DNA of 64,000 bases from an uncultured Collinsella sp. (GCA_900540845.1 UQHS01000009.1:1-64000); one strand, 5' to 3'. Counted from the first letter of the stretch, positions 52,664 through 61,743 are shown. Notes: a model not told the origin generated them from the letters alone. Program-made: numbers and translations.

Positions 52664-53317
52664 TTGGAAATCACCACCATGGCCCAAATGCTCGGCGAGG
52701 GCTTTCTAACGAGTTTGCAGATCTTCGCGTTGACGCTCATCGGGGCGCTGCCGCTCGGCGTCGTCGTCGTGCTGCTGCGCACGAGCCGCTTCGCCTTGGT
52801 TCGGGGAGTGACGCGCATATACATCTCCGTGATGCGCGGCACCCCGCTTATGCTGCAGATGTTTGCCATCTACTTCATGCCGTTCTACGTTTTCGGCATC
52901 CAGCTGACGCCGCATTCCAAGTGGCAGGCGACCATCGTGGCCTTCATCATCAACTACGCGGCGTATTTTGCCGAGATCTACCGCAGCGGCCTACAGTCGA
53001 TTCCGCGCGGCCAGTACGAGGCGGCTGAGGTGCTGGGGTATTCCAAGCCCCAAACCTTTCTCTACATCGTGTTGCCGCAGGTAGTGAAGCGCATCATGCC
53101 GGCAATCGGCAACGAGGTCATCACGCTCGTCAAGGATACATCGCTGGCGTTTGCGATCGGCGTCGGCGAGATGTTCTCGACGGCGAAGGCGCTGGTGGCA
53201 TCGCAGGTGAGCATGATTCCCTTCGCCATGGCGGCGGCGATTTACTGGGTCTTCAATTTCGCCGTTGAGCTGATGCTGGGACGCATCGAGAAGATGCTTT
53301 CGTACTATCACGATTAG
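52664..53317 (+). CDS. Amino-acid ABC transporter permease
   Basis: A TTG start at 52664 with AGGAG 5-6 nt upstream is preferred (217 residues); the ATG five codons on has no site. Five membrane segments and the EAA loop EAAEVLGYSKPQTFLYIVLP place it in the His/Glu/Gln/Arg permease family. RGTPLMLQMF after the second helix is another family mark. It forms a homodimeric channel with the ATPase encoded next. The gap to the binding-protein gene (186 bp) holds no recognisable gene. Confidence 0.93.
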   Translation: MEITTMAQMLGEGFLTSLQIFALTLIGALPLGVVVVLLRTSRFALVRGVTRIYISVMRGTPLMLQMFAIYFMPFYVFGIQLTPHSKWQATIVAFIINYAAYFAEIYRSGLQSIPRGQYEAAEVLGYSKPQTFLYIVLPQVVKRIMPAIGNEVITLVKDTSLAFAIGVGEMFSTAKALVASQVSMIPFAMAAAIYWVFNFAVELMLGRIEKMLSYYHD

Positions 53318-53416
53318 TGCCCGCACGTTGTTCGTTCGCCCCGGTCCATTCGCCCCCGGCGCCAACAGCGCAATGTCAGGCGCGAGGGGCGAGACCTATT
53401 GTTTTGGGAGTCAACT

Positions 53417-54178
53417 ATGGCAGTTGTGTCAATACAAGATGCGCGCAAGGCGTTTGGTGGCACCGAGGTGCTGCGCGGCATTTCACTCGAGGTCGGGCGC
53501 GGCGAGGTCGTGGCGGTTATCGGCCCGTCTGGCGGCGGCAAGTCGACGTTGCTGCGCTGCATGACGCTGCTCGAGACGCTTGACAGCGGCAGCCTCGCAT
53601 ACGGCGACGTGGTCGTGGCGCGGCAAAACGCCACGGGTGAGGCGGTGTACGAGAAGGGCGACGCCGCCAAGCGTGCGCGCAGCCGGTTTGGCCTGGTGTT
53701 TCAGAACTACAACCTCTTTCCGCACTATACGGTGATGCGCAACATCACGGACGCGCCGCTGCGCGTGCAAAAGCGTCAGCCGGCCGACGTCGCCAAGCGC
53801 GCCCGCGAACTCATCGTCAAGATGGGGCTCGAGGGCTGCGAGGACAAGGTGCCCTGTCAGCTTTCGGGCGGGCAGCAGCAGCGCGTGAGCATTGCCCGTG
53901 CGCTGGCGATGGATCCCGAAATCCTGTATTTCGATGAGCCCACCAGCGCTTTGGACCCCGAACTCACCTCCGAGGTCCTGCGCGTGATCAAGGGTCTTGC
54001 CGCCGAGCAGATGACGATGGTCGTCGTGACTCACGAGATGAACTTCGCCCGTGAGGTCGCCGACCGCGTGGTATTCATGGACGGCGGCGTCATTGTGGAG
54101 CAGGGTCCGGCCGAGCAGGTGATCGGTAACCCGCGCGAGGAGCGAACGCGCGCCTTCCTCTCCCGCGTGGGCGATTGA
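53417..54178 (+). CDS. Amino-acid ABC transporter ATP-binding protein
   Basis: The ATG at 53417 (GGGAG 6-7 nt upstream) gives 253 residues. Walker A is GPSGGGKST, Q-loop VFQNYNLFPHYT, signature LSGGQQQR, Walker B ILYFDEPTSALD and H-loop VVTHEM. It is a typical polar amino-acid importer ATPase (GlnQ/HisP type). A loop insertion of about 25 residues around residues 65-90 (VVARQNATGEAVYEKGDAAK) is longer than in most members. With the two upstream genes it forms a complete importer. Confidence 0.96.
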   Translation: MAVVSIQDARKAFGGTEVLRGISLEVGRGEVVAVIGPSGGGKSTLLRCMTLLETLDSGSLAYGDVVVARQNATGEAVYEKGDAAKRARSRFGLVFQNYNLFPHYTVMRNITDAPLRVQKRQPADVAKRARELIVKMGLEGCEDKVPCQLSGGQQQRVSIARALAMDPEILYFDEPTSALDPELTSEVLRVIKGLAAEQMTMVVVTHEMNFAREVADRVVFMDGGVIVEQGPAEQVIGNPREERTRAFLSRVGD

Positions 54179-54302
54179 TCCTCGGGTCGGCGATGCGCCG
54201 TTCTTCCGTTCGCGAGACGAGTGGGTTGCGTCCGTTCGCTTTGATAGGATGGAGTGAGCAGATACGCCAGCCCAAACGCGCGGGAGAACGGGAGCATGCG
54301 TT

Positions 54303-56699
54303 ATGTCGGATAAACTGGTCAAACTGCCCCTCTTCGCCAAATCGAAGCAGCTGAAGGAGTTGCCCGGTCAGGAGCGGGGCCGTGCGTTCATGATCACCCA
54401 GGCGATCAAGCCTCAGCCTGAGAAAAGCATGGGCTACATCGTCGAGAACATGGGGTCGCGCCAGGTGAAGATTCACGGCTGGCTCGCGCTCGGCGGTGCC
54501 GTGTACGCGTGCGACGAGCCACTTGCCGAGCGCCCCTCGCGTGAGGCGGACGCGGGTATGACCAAGGACGAGGAAGGCGACGTGTTCTTCTACATCCGCC
54601 CCGAGGAAAAGGTGGTCAAGGTCGCGCACTTCTCTCAGCGCCCCAAGGATTTCAAGTTCACCGTCACCACATCCATGTCGAACATGGGCGCCTATGGCAC
54701 GGGCGCGTACGACATCGACGAGATGGGCGCTGCGTGTTTCGTGCTGTATCACGTCCTGCCTCAGGAGCGCGGCGACACCAGCCCCTTGATGACCGTCGGC
54801 GACATTCTCGACGGCATGGTGGGGTCATCGTATCCCGACGCCCTCGATGAGCTCGTGTATCGTGGCAGGCGCGAGGGGGCGAGTGACTTCGAGCGCTTCG
54901 CGTCGCGGTCGCTTATGGAGGCCGGCGCCGAGGACGTCCGTCCCATCGCCGCGGCCCACAGCGTCGATTTGCGGAGGCTCTCGTCAACGGGCCTCTTCTG
55001 GACGGGGTGTGACAAGCGCGAGCTCACGCCGCGGCAGGTCGATACGCTGCAGGCGGTGGAGGGCGCGCTCAACCGCCTTGTGTTCATGGAACACTACCTG
55101 GGCAAGGATTCATCGCCCATGGTGGGTTCCGTCAGCGAGCGGGAGTGCGAGCACGCCGCCTTGGAGTCGCTGAGCTCGTTTGCCTCTGTTGCCGCCGGCG
55201 CGATTCGGGCGAGCGACCGTCAGAACGATTTCTTCAACCTGCTGGGCACGCAGGCCGCGCGGGGAGGCGAGTGGGACGTCCGCACGAGGTTCGCGGCTGC
55301 CGCCGAGGGCCTGCGCGCGCCGTTTGGCTTCGATTACCTGTTCGACTGCGATGCCTCGTCGGGCGTGTTCTCCATTGGTGTGACGGTTCCCGTGGCCAGC
55401 GCGTTTCCGGCTTCCGGCGGGCCTGGTGCGCGCAACGATGCCCGTACCGCGTATTTGCTGCGTTTGAGCATGACGCTGGCGGCTATTGCGTTTGGCTCCA
55501 GCGTAGGGATGGTGCGCGCGATCGTCACCGTCCATGAGCGCAGCCTCGACGGCCCGTGCATCGCTTCGATGGCGTTTAGCCGCCAGCTGTTCACGATGGA
55601 GACCATGGCGCACATCAAGTCGGGCGCCATCCTCGAGTCGTCTTTGTCCGTGGATGACCTCATCGAGATGCTCTCGCTGCGCACGCTCAAGATGAAGATG
55701 GGCGAGGATGCCGAGCTGATGCCCGTCGAGCCCATCGATGCGGAGCTGCCCGATCGCTCGGTGAAGATGGCCGACGATATGCGCGAGCTCCCCGCGAACC
55801 TGGTCGAGCCCTTGCGCGCCGAGGTCGTCTCCGAGCTCGACATCTTCGATGTCGACGACGATCCCCTGCGCGACCGCTATCGCGAGCTGTGCGATAGGAC
55901 CCAGGAGCAGGTCGCGCAAGGTGATGCCGCGGCCGGGTCGGCGACTGCGGAGCTCTCCGACATCATCGCCGCATACGACGCCGCCGACATGTTGCAGGAA
56001 GACTCCGGGCGCCCTCTGTATTGCTCGAACATGATCGCCCGCATCGCCGTGGGCCTGTTTGACGAGAATCCTTCCGCCCGGTACCGCAAAATTCCCGACA
56101 CCGCATTCGACGCTCGGTCCCTGCTGTGTCGCCTCTATCGCGACCAGGGAAACTCTGAGGATGCGATTCGCCTGGGCGAGGAGCTCGTGCAGCTGGCGCC
56201 CACGTCGTTTTGTTCCTACCACACGCTCGCGTTGTCGTATCGCGAGGCGGGCCGCGACGCCGATGCCGCCCGCGTGATCCTCGACGGCATGCGCGTCGCC
56301 GTCGATCCCAACGACATCGCGTGCGGATACTATCGCCTGGGCTTCCTGTTTTGGCAGGGAGGCGACCCATCGCTTGGCCTCGCCTGCTACACCATGGTTG
56401 CGCACGACTCGTATTTCTACGGCGAGACGCAGTCTGAGATGCGCGAGCTCATGCAGGAGGCGCACCTGAGCCGTCCTCCGGCGCGCGACGAGGCCGTGGC
56501 GCTGCTTCGCGCGGAGGGCGTGCCCGTGGCGCCTGTCAGCCAGTTGAAGGATCGGGCGGCGATGGCGGCGATAGGCCTGGTGGATGCGGGCATTTTCAAC
56601 GCCGCGACCTCGCTCGTGCATTTCTTGGCGTGGTTTGATGTGGCACCCAACAGCTTTGATGTCCTGGCGTCGGTGCGCCGCTCGCTCATGCAGCAATAG
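54303..56699 (+). CDS. Large cytoplasmic protein with TPR-like C-terminal part, unknown function
   Basis: The 798-residue product has no signal peptide or membrane segment. Residues about 1-130 form a compact beta-rich start (RQVKIHGWLALGGAVYACDE). The middle (about 150-560) is mixed and not recognised. The last 200 residues contain TPR-like helices (LLCRLYRDQGNSEDAIRLGE, TLALSYREAGRDADAARVIL, YYRLGFLFWQGGDPSLGLAC). TPRs mediate protein binding. The position between an ABC importer and the EF-G-like gene gives no clear role. Codon use is normal for the genome, so it is probably a lineage-specific core gene. Confidence 0.75.
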   Translation: MSDKLVKLPLFAKSKQLKELPGQERGRAFMITQAIKPQPEKSMGYIVENMGSRQVKIHGWLALGGAVYACDEPLAERPSREADAGMTKDEEGDVFFYIRPEEKVVKVAHFSQRPKDFKFTVTTSMSNMGAYGTGAYDIDEMGAACFVLYHVLPQERGDTSPLMTVGDILDGMVGSSYPDALDELVYRGRREGASDFERFASRSLMEAGAEDVRPIAAAHSVDLRRLSSTGLFWTGCDKRELTPRQVDTLQAVEGALNRLVFMEHYLGKDSSPMVGSVSERECEHAALESLSSFASVAAGAIRASDRQNDFFNLLGTQAARGGEWDVRTRFAAAAEGLRAPFGFDYLFDCDASSGVFSIGVTVPVASAFPASGGPGARNDARTAYLLRLSMTLAAIAFGSSVGMVRAIVTVHERSLDGPCIASMAFSRQLFTMETMAHIKSGAILESSLSVDDLIEMLSLRTLKMKMGEDAELMPVEPIDAELPDRSVKMADDMRELPANLVEPLRAEVVSELDIFDVDDDPLRDRYRELCDRTQEQVAQGDAAAGSATAELSDIIAAYDAADMLQEDSGRPLYCSNMIARIAVGLFDENPSARYRKIPDTAFDARSLLCRLYRDQGNSEDAIRLGEELVQLAPTSFCSYHTLALSYREAGRDADAARVILDGMRVAVDPNDIACGYYRLGFLFWQGGDPSLGLACYTMVAHDSYFYGETQSEMRELMQEAHLSRPPARDEAVALLRAEGVPVAPVSQLKDRAAMAAIGLVDAGIFNAATSLVHFLAWFDVAPNSFDVLASVRRSLMQQ

Positions 56700-56980
56700 G
56701 ATCGTCCTCCGTTGCGCGCGCCATCGCCCTTCCGTTGCGCGCCCCCATCACCCTTTCGTTCCGTAGTCCCGTTTCTCGCGCGGCGTCCGCGTTGCGCCCG
56801 GTTGGCGCCTTGTCTCGCCTAGCCCTTTACCGCGCCCGAGTGCACGCTGGGCGAAAGGCCGATGTATGCACCCGCAAAAGCGGGTAGGCTCATGCCATAC
56901 GGCTGTCGTGCGGGGATGCACAGGGCACCTCGCACGCATTTTCAGCGCGGATACATCGCGCTGGGAAAGGGAGGTGTCCC
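56700..56980 (+). other. Gap before the EF-G-like gene
   Basis: No gene is seen in the 281 bp. Two adjacent copies of ccgttgcgcgc...ccatc.ccctt (about 56710-56757) form a short tandem repeat. AAAGGGAGG at 56967-56975 is the ribosome site of the next gene. Confidence 0.4.
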
Positions 56981-59047
56981 ATGGGTGCGCCCAAGACTGG
57001 CAATGTGAGGAACGTGGTGCTCGTAGGCCAAGGCGGGGTGGGCAAGACCTCGCTCGCGGAGGCCATGCTCCACCTTTCCGGCAAGACCGCCCGCTTGGGC
57101 GGCCACGACGGCACCAAGCCCACGCTCGATTACGATGCAGAAGAGGTCAAGCGCGAGTTCTCAATCTCGACCTCCATCGCGCCCATCGACTGGAAGGGCG
57201 CCCGCATCAACGTGCTTGATGCCCCGTGTTACCCCGACTTCATCGGTGATGCCTACGCCGCTATGAGCGTGTGCGAGACGGCCCTGTTCGTGGTCGACGC
57301 GGTCGAAGGCCCTCAGCCAACCACCGTCAAGCTGTGGTATGCGGCCGAGGATCTACGCCTCGCGCGCTCGGTGTTCGTCAATCGCGTGGACAAGGAAAAC
57401 GCCGATTTCGACATGTGCCTCGAGATGCTCCGCGAGCGCTTCGGCACGCGCCTGGGTGCCGTGACGCTGCCCTGGGGCACGGGCGACGACTTCAACGGTA
57501 TCATCGACCTGGTGCGCATGAAGGCCCGCCACTGCGATGGCACCAAGCAGACTGAGTCCGAGATTCCCGAGGAGTATCGCGCCGCCGCCGAGGCCGCACA
57601 CGAGACGCTGTGTGAGCTCGTTGCCGAGGCGGACGATGACCTCATGGAGAAGTACCTCGAGGGCGAGACGCTCACCCAGGACGAGGTCGAGGGCCTGCTC
57701 GCCAAGGCCATCGCAAAGCGCCTGTTCGTGCCCGTGTTCGCTGGCTCCTGCATCAAGGAGCAGGGCGTGAACTCCCTCATGGATGACATCGCCACCTACT
57801 TCCCTGCGCCCACCGACTACGGCGAGATGCCGCTCATCGACGGCGACACCTTGAAGATCTCCAGTGAAGACGAGCGCCCCGTGGTCTTCGACTTCAAGAC
57901 CCTGAACGATCCCCAGCAGGGCCGCCTATCCTTCCTCAAGGTGCTCACGGGCACCGTCGAGCCCGGCATGGAACTCGTCAATGCCCGCACGCGCAAGGGC
58001 GAGCGCCTCACGCACCTGTATGTGATGTGCGGCCGCGAGATGACCGAGGTCGGTCATGCCTACGCGGGCGACATCATCGTCGTTCCCAAGATGAGCGCCG
58101 AGACGGGCGACACGCTGTCGGTGACCGGCAAGGTCGAGGCCGCGGCGTTCGCGTTCCCCAATTCCCAGTACCGCATCGCCATCGAGGCGGAGAACCGCTC
58201 CGATGAGGACAAACTGTTCACGTTCATCGAGAAGGCCTGCGAGGCCGACCCGACCATGAGCATCGACCGCGACGAGGAGACGGCGCAGACGGTGATTTCT
58301 GCAGTTGGCGAGGCTCAGGTGAGCGTGCTGCTCAACCGCCTGGAGGAGCGCACCAAGGTCGCCGCGCATATCGTGCCGCTGCGCATCCCGTACCGCGAGA
58401 CCATCCGCCGCGTGGCGAGCGCCCAGGGACGCCACAAGAAGCAGACGGGCGGCGCCGGTCAGTTTGGCGATTGCTACCTGCGCGTCGAGCCGCTGCTCGA
58501 CGGCACCGACTACGAGTTTGTGGATGAGGTCGTGGGCGGGCGCATTCCGCGTTCGCTCATCCCCGCGGTGGACAAGGGCGTTCAGGAGACGATGAAGGAC
58601 GGCGTGATCGCGGGTTATCCGCTCACGGGCATTCGCGTCGCTTGCTACGACGGTTCGTATCACCCGGTCGATTCCAACGAGATGGCCTTCCGCACGGCGG
58701 CGCGCATCGGTCTCAAGAAGGCATGCGAGGATGCCGATCCCGTGGTGCTCGAGCCCATGGAGAACATCAAGGTCACGATTCCCGAGAGCTACGCCGGCGC
58801 GGTGATGGGCGATGTGTCCGCCAGCCGCGGCCGCGTGACCGGCATGGATTCCAACGACCGAGGTGAGACCGTGGTCACGGCGACCGTGCCCTACGCCGAG
58901 CTTGTGGACTACGCCACGCGCCTGCGCTCGCTCACGCGCGGCACCGGTGACTTCATGATGGAGCCCGCCGGTTACGAGCAGGTGCCCTACGACGTGCAGC
59001 AGAAGCTCGTGGAGATTTACGAGCACAATCGCGCTCAGGGCAGGTAA
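56981..59047 (+). CDS. Elongation factor G-like translational GTPase
   Basis: This 688-residue protein has the EF-G domain order: GTPase (1-265), beta barrel, domain III, domain IV and a C-terminal domain ending in YEHNRAQGR. G1 is GQGGVGKT at 16-23. G3 reads DAPC (Asp80-Cys83) where translational GTPases have DTPG, so the invariant Gly is Cys. G4 reads NRVDKENADF instead of NKxD. Domain IV retains RHKKQTGGAGQFG. It resembles the actinobacterial EF-G-like/FusA2 group and not the main FusA. Its function is unknown; ribosome rescue or stress translation is possible. Confidence 0.88.
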   Translation: MGAPKTGNVRNVVLVGQGGVGKTSLAEAMLHLSGKTARLGGHDGTKPTLDYDAEEVKREFSISTSIAPIDWKGARINVLDAPCYPDFIGDAYAAMSVCETALFVVDAVEGPQPTTVKLWYAAEDLRLARSVFVNRVDKENADFDMCLEMLRERFGTRLGAVTLPWGTGDDFNGIIDLVRMKARHCDGTKQTESEIPEEYRAAAEAAHETLCELVAEADDDLMEKYLEGETLTQDEVEGLLAKAIAKRLFVPVFAGSCIKEQGVNSLMDDIATYFPAPTDYGEMPLIDGDTLKISSEDERPVVFDFKTLNDPQQGRLSFLKVLTGTVEPGMELVNARTRKGERLTHLYVMCGREMTEVGHAYAGDIIVVPKMSAETGDTLSVTGKVEAAAFAFPNSQYRIAIEAENRSDEDKLFTFIEKACEADPTMSIDRDEETAQTVISAVGEAQVSVLLNRLEERTKVAAHIVPLRIPYRETIRRVASAQGRHKKQTGGAGQFGDCYLRVEPLLDGTDYEFVDEVVGGRIPRSLIPAVDKGVQETMKDGVIAGYPLTGIRVACYDGSYHPVDSNEMAFRTAARIGLKKACEDADPVVLEPMENIKVTIPESYAGAVMGDVSASRGRVTGMDSNDRGETVVTATVPYAELVDYATRLRSLTRGTGDFMMEPAGYEQVPYDVQQKLVEIYEHNRAQGR

Positions 59048-59280
59048 GGCTCAAAGGCGACACGCTCCCATGTTGAGTTGAGTGTCGGGCCCAGTTTCGG
59101 ACGTAGTGCCGGAGCCGGGCCCGAATGCTGTGTCGACAAGGGGCATCGGGCGGGTGCGTGGCGTGTGGGGTGAGCTGCATGCTTGGTTAGGCTGGGCTCC
59201 GGGTTTCGCGTTGAATCCGACCTCATTTTCGGCGAGGGCACCATGGGTTGAGGAATGAATGAGGTTGAGACTGAGTGGCG

Positions 59281-59520
59281 TGCGGACGAGATGCAGGCTG
59301 TGCGGCTGTGGACGAGATGTAGGCTGTGCGAGTCATTTTGGATGAAATGCAGCCTGTGCGGAAGAATTTGTACGACCTGCATTTCATCCAATCCGTCTAA
59401 CTGCGGTTATGTCGATTTAAGAGGCGTGCCCCCATGGAGGGACTTGCATATCTTACATTTCATCCATCGCCGCACAGCCTGCATCTCGTCCGCAGTGCCA
59501 CGGGGGAGCATTTCATCCAA
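59281..59520. repeat. Cluster of direct and inverted 26-bp repeats
   Basis: At least seven related units occur in the gap after the EF-G-like gene. Forward copies are 59281-59306, 59307-59332 (adjacent) and 59337-59362. Reverse copies or half copies lie at 59377-59395, 59451-59468, 59469-59494 (a perfect 26-nt reverse complement of the first) and 59508-59520. Two motif versions alternate: gacgagatg and gatgaaatg. No start or stable coding frame is evident. Confidence 0.85.
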
Positions 59521-59532
59521 GGACTGGATGAC

Positions 59533-60546
59533 CTACGCAATCTCAGCGTCCTCGCCGGCAACCAGGCCATTCGCTCTGCCCAGGTGCCTTCTGAGCACGA
59601 ATTGCCGTAAGGCTTCGCGGCGTGTGGCGAATTCGTCGTCCAGGCGGTCTTCGCGCATCCCGGCCTTCCTCGCTATGCCGCGCATGAGCCGCTCAAAAGA
59701 CTGCTGGTCAAACAGGGCGTAGCGCGTGATTGTCATGCAGTTGAAGCCCATTGCCTCCAGTGCGTTGACGCGCTCTGTATCAATCGCCGCTTGCTTGTCG
59801 GATTCGTGAATAATCCCGTTGTATTCGAAGTCCGTCTTCGCTTTTGGCAAATAGGCATCGCACTCGACATGTGTGCGTCGCGTTAGTCCTTTTGCTGCCC
59901 CGACAATGTCAATTCGGTGAGCGAGCTTGAGGCGGGAGAGATTTGCCCCGCCGAGGCGACGGGGAAGGATCAGCAACATGCACAGCGCAGTCTCCATGGG
60001 TGAACGCGCTCCGTCGCGCACAAAGGGCAAGGCACGTTTGAGTATGTTCGCCCCTCGCTGCCCCGCGGCGTTGCAGACGTGCTTCCGCAGCGCATCAACG
60101 GTGGTTAGAGGCTTTCGTTCCGTGTAGTCTCCATCGTGCAGCGGGAGCGCGTATGCACCACATAGCTCAAAGAGATATTCGATCAGCTCGGTCTCTTTCA
60201 AGGCGGTTGCGAGCTGTTGGGCGCAGACCTCAGGGCTGACCATAAAGATGCCCGAGTCAATTTTGAGCAGTCCGCTCGGCGGTATCGGATATCGCCAAAC
60301 GTGCGAGACGACGCCTTTCGCCGAGCATCGCTCTGAGGGAGACCGAACGAGTATGTGGAGTGTTGCCAGATCCTTCTGGGGAACACCGTGTGATGCTAGG
60401 AATTCTCGCGCCCTTGAGACGTCTGCGGGGTTGAATGCCTTGGGTTTCAGCGGCATGGAGGTAGAAGGCGCCGTCTCAAGGATCGGTATGCCGGGTGATA
60501 CGCGCAGGCAGGTGCGGGCCGTGATATGTGACAAGACGATGCTCAT
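59533..60546 (-). CDS. Protein with C-terminal restriction-endonuclease-like (DUF559-type) segment
   Basis: The start at 60546 (MSIVLSHITARTCL) is preferred because related proteins begin in this way; longer in-frame versions exist and the ribosome site is poor either way. The 337-residue product has an N-terminal part of unknown nature. A C-terminal segment (about 205-300: MLLILPRRLGGANLSRLKL, HVECDAYLPKAKTDFEYNG, VNALEAMGFNCMTIT) fits a Vsr/DUF559-like nuclease fold with acidic residues in ECD and DFEY. Such proteins are abundant paralogues in Collinsella-like genomes, from memory. Activity is not shown. Confidence 0.7.
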   Translation of the reverse strand: MSIVLSHITARTCLRVSPGIPILETAPSTSMPLKPKAFNPADVSRAREFLASHGVPQKDLATLHILVRSPSERCSAKGVVSHVWRYPIPPSGLLKIDSGIFMVSPEVCAQQLATALKETELIEYLFELCGAYALPLHDGDYTERKPLTTVDALRKHVCNAAGQRGANILKRALPFVRDGARSPMETALCMLLILPRRLGGANLSRLKLAHRIDIVGAAKGLTRRTHVECDAYLPKAKTDFEYNGIIHESDKQAAIDTERVNALEAMGFNCMTITRYALFDQQSFERLMRGIARKAGMREDRLDDEFATRREALRQFVLRRHLGRANGLVAGEDAEIA

Positions 60547-60789
60547 GCCTTCATGGTGCACCGTGTGCATCGCCGGCGGATTGAGAAAAGCAAAATGTGA
60601 AAGGGTGACGGGTGAGGGCTCTTGCACGGTTCTGACACTCAAACATGCAGTCCTCTTGTGCCAGCGCGCCCCGAACCTCCATGCTCGCACTTGTAGAGCC
60701 ATTTGACCGCGCGGCCAGAGTTCGCTCGACGGGACCTCCCGCGCTCGCCTCCACGGACGCGTATGTCGAATCCCCTTGCGCCCGCGCCC

Positions 60790-60879
60790 TTACAGGTCGT
60801 CCACCAAAGCCGTGCTCTTTGCGTACGCGGTGCTCTTCGTCTCGAAAAAGTCCGTCTTCACCATGTTGGCGTTCGAGTG
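60790..60879 (-). pseudogene. C-terminal remnant of ribonucleotide reductase beta subunit (NrdB)
   Basis: On the minus strand about 30 codons (NANMVKTDFFETKSTAYAKS, VDDL, stop at 60790-60792) resemble the tail of class I beta subunits, which binds the alpha subunit. Nothing upstream continues the family: the sequence runs straight into the oppositely oriented NrdA remnant. The fragment is too short to be functional and has no start. Confidence 0.55.
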
Positions 60880-61059
60880 CTGGCTCGCCAGCGCCACATC
60901 GACCAGGCGCAGTCGATGAATCTCTACATCACAAACGACTACACCCTGCGGCAGGTGCTCGGTTTGTATATCGACGCGTGGCGTCATGGCGTGAAGACCA
61001 TCTACTACGTGCGGAGCAGATCCTTGGAGGTCGAGGAATGCGAATCGTGTTCTGCATAA
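60880..61059 (+). pseudogene. C-terminal remnant of ribonucleotide reductase alpha subunit (NrdA)
   Basis: The plus strand reads LARQRHIDQAQSMNLYITND, then TLRQVLGLYIDAWRHGVKTI and YYVRSRSLEVEECESCSA before TAA. This is a clear class I alpha-subunit C-terminus with the shuttle CxxC. About 59 codons remain; the catalytic barrel is absent. It abuts the NrdB remnant head to head at a short palindrome, ctggctcgccag (60880-60891). Confidence 0.75.
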
Positions 61060-61347
61060 AATGTCGGGAAGCGGTGTGTTGCCCAGATATGTGACTTGTA
61101 CCTGCAGTTTTAATTGTTCGAAATCTGTTTGTGCCGCACACCCCTTTTATTTGACAAATTCCTATCGCTGAGCAGGCGTTTTAATCAAAGTAACATATGT
61201 ATACAAACTCACTGATGTGCGGAGTCTGTGCGCTTCTTGATATGCATGTATTACTGATAGGAAAATGGATAAGAGCATCTATACTGGCACGAATTGATTA
61301 TCCAATATTCGATCAGATTGTCGCTGCATGAGTTGAGAGGTGAAGTA
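61060..61347 (+). other. A/T-rich gap before the HTH gene
   Basis: No gene is seen. TTGACA at about 61152-61157 and several A/T-rich segments could serve as promoter parts, but no paired -10 at correct spacing is convincing. Base composition is clearly lower in GC than the surroundings, suggesting foreign origin. Confidence 0.35.
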
Positions 61348-61743
61348 ATGGCAGAGCAAAAAGTAGGACGTGTGTATAGCGCAAAGGTGCGCAGGCAGGC
61401 CGTGAACGCCCTTGCCGAGGGGGCTGGCCATCGCGCCCTTGCCTCCAAGTTGGGCATCCCCGATGCCACCGCACGTCAGTGGGCCCGCGCGTATGCGGTC
61501 GGAGGTCGCTCTGCTGTGCTCAACGCCGGTTCGCGTCATCGCGTCTATCCCTATGAGCTCAAACTGTCCGCGGTGAAGGACCGCCTGGAGAACGGCATGA
61601 CGGTTCGCGAGGTCATGATCAAGCACGGCATTCCCAGCGAGTCCTCCGTCAAGACCTGGTGCCGCCAGTATCGCGAACATGGCCCCGAGGCCCTCGTGAA
61701 CAAGCCTCGTGGCGTCAAGCCTCGTCATTTGCGTGAGCAGTAG
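61348..61743 (+). CDS. Transposase-type helix-turn-helix protein, stand-alone
   Basis: The ATG at 61348 (GAGAGGTGA upstream) gives 131 residues. Two consecutive HTH units are visible: AKVRRQAVNALAEGAGHRAL ... GIPDATARQWARAYAV (about 10-55) and ELKLSAVKDRLENGMTVREV ... PSESSVKTWCRQYREHG (about 70-120). This is the arrangement of IS3-type OrfA/InsE proteins. No transposase catalytic partner follows and no terminal repeats were found. It may be a domesticated DNA-binding protein or an IS remnant. The next gene is a flavodiiron protein 100 bp downstream. Confidence 0.8.
   Translation: MAEQKVGRVYSAKVRRQAVNALAEGAGHRALASKLGIPDATARQWARAYAVGGRSAVLNAGSRHRVYPYELKLSAVKDRLENGMTVREVMIKHGIPSESSVKTWCRQYREHGPEALVNKPRGVKPRHLREQ

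Noticed and set aside
59281..59520. CRISPR array
   Set aside because: Units occur in both orientations, spacing is irregular, adjacent copies have no spacer, and no cas genes are present.
59255..59722. A plus-strand open frame of 155 codons across the repeat cluster
   Set aside because: Its content is simply translated repeat, it runs over the 3' end of the opposite gene, and it lacks a ribosome site.
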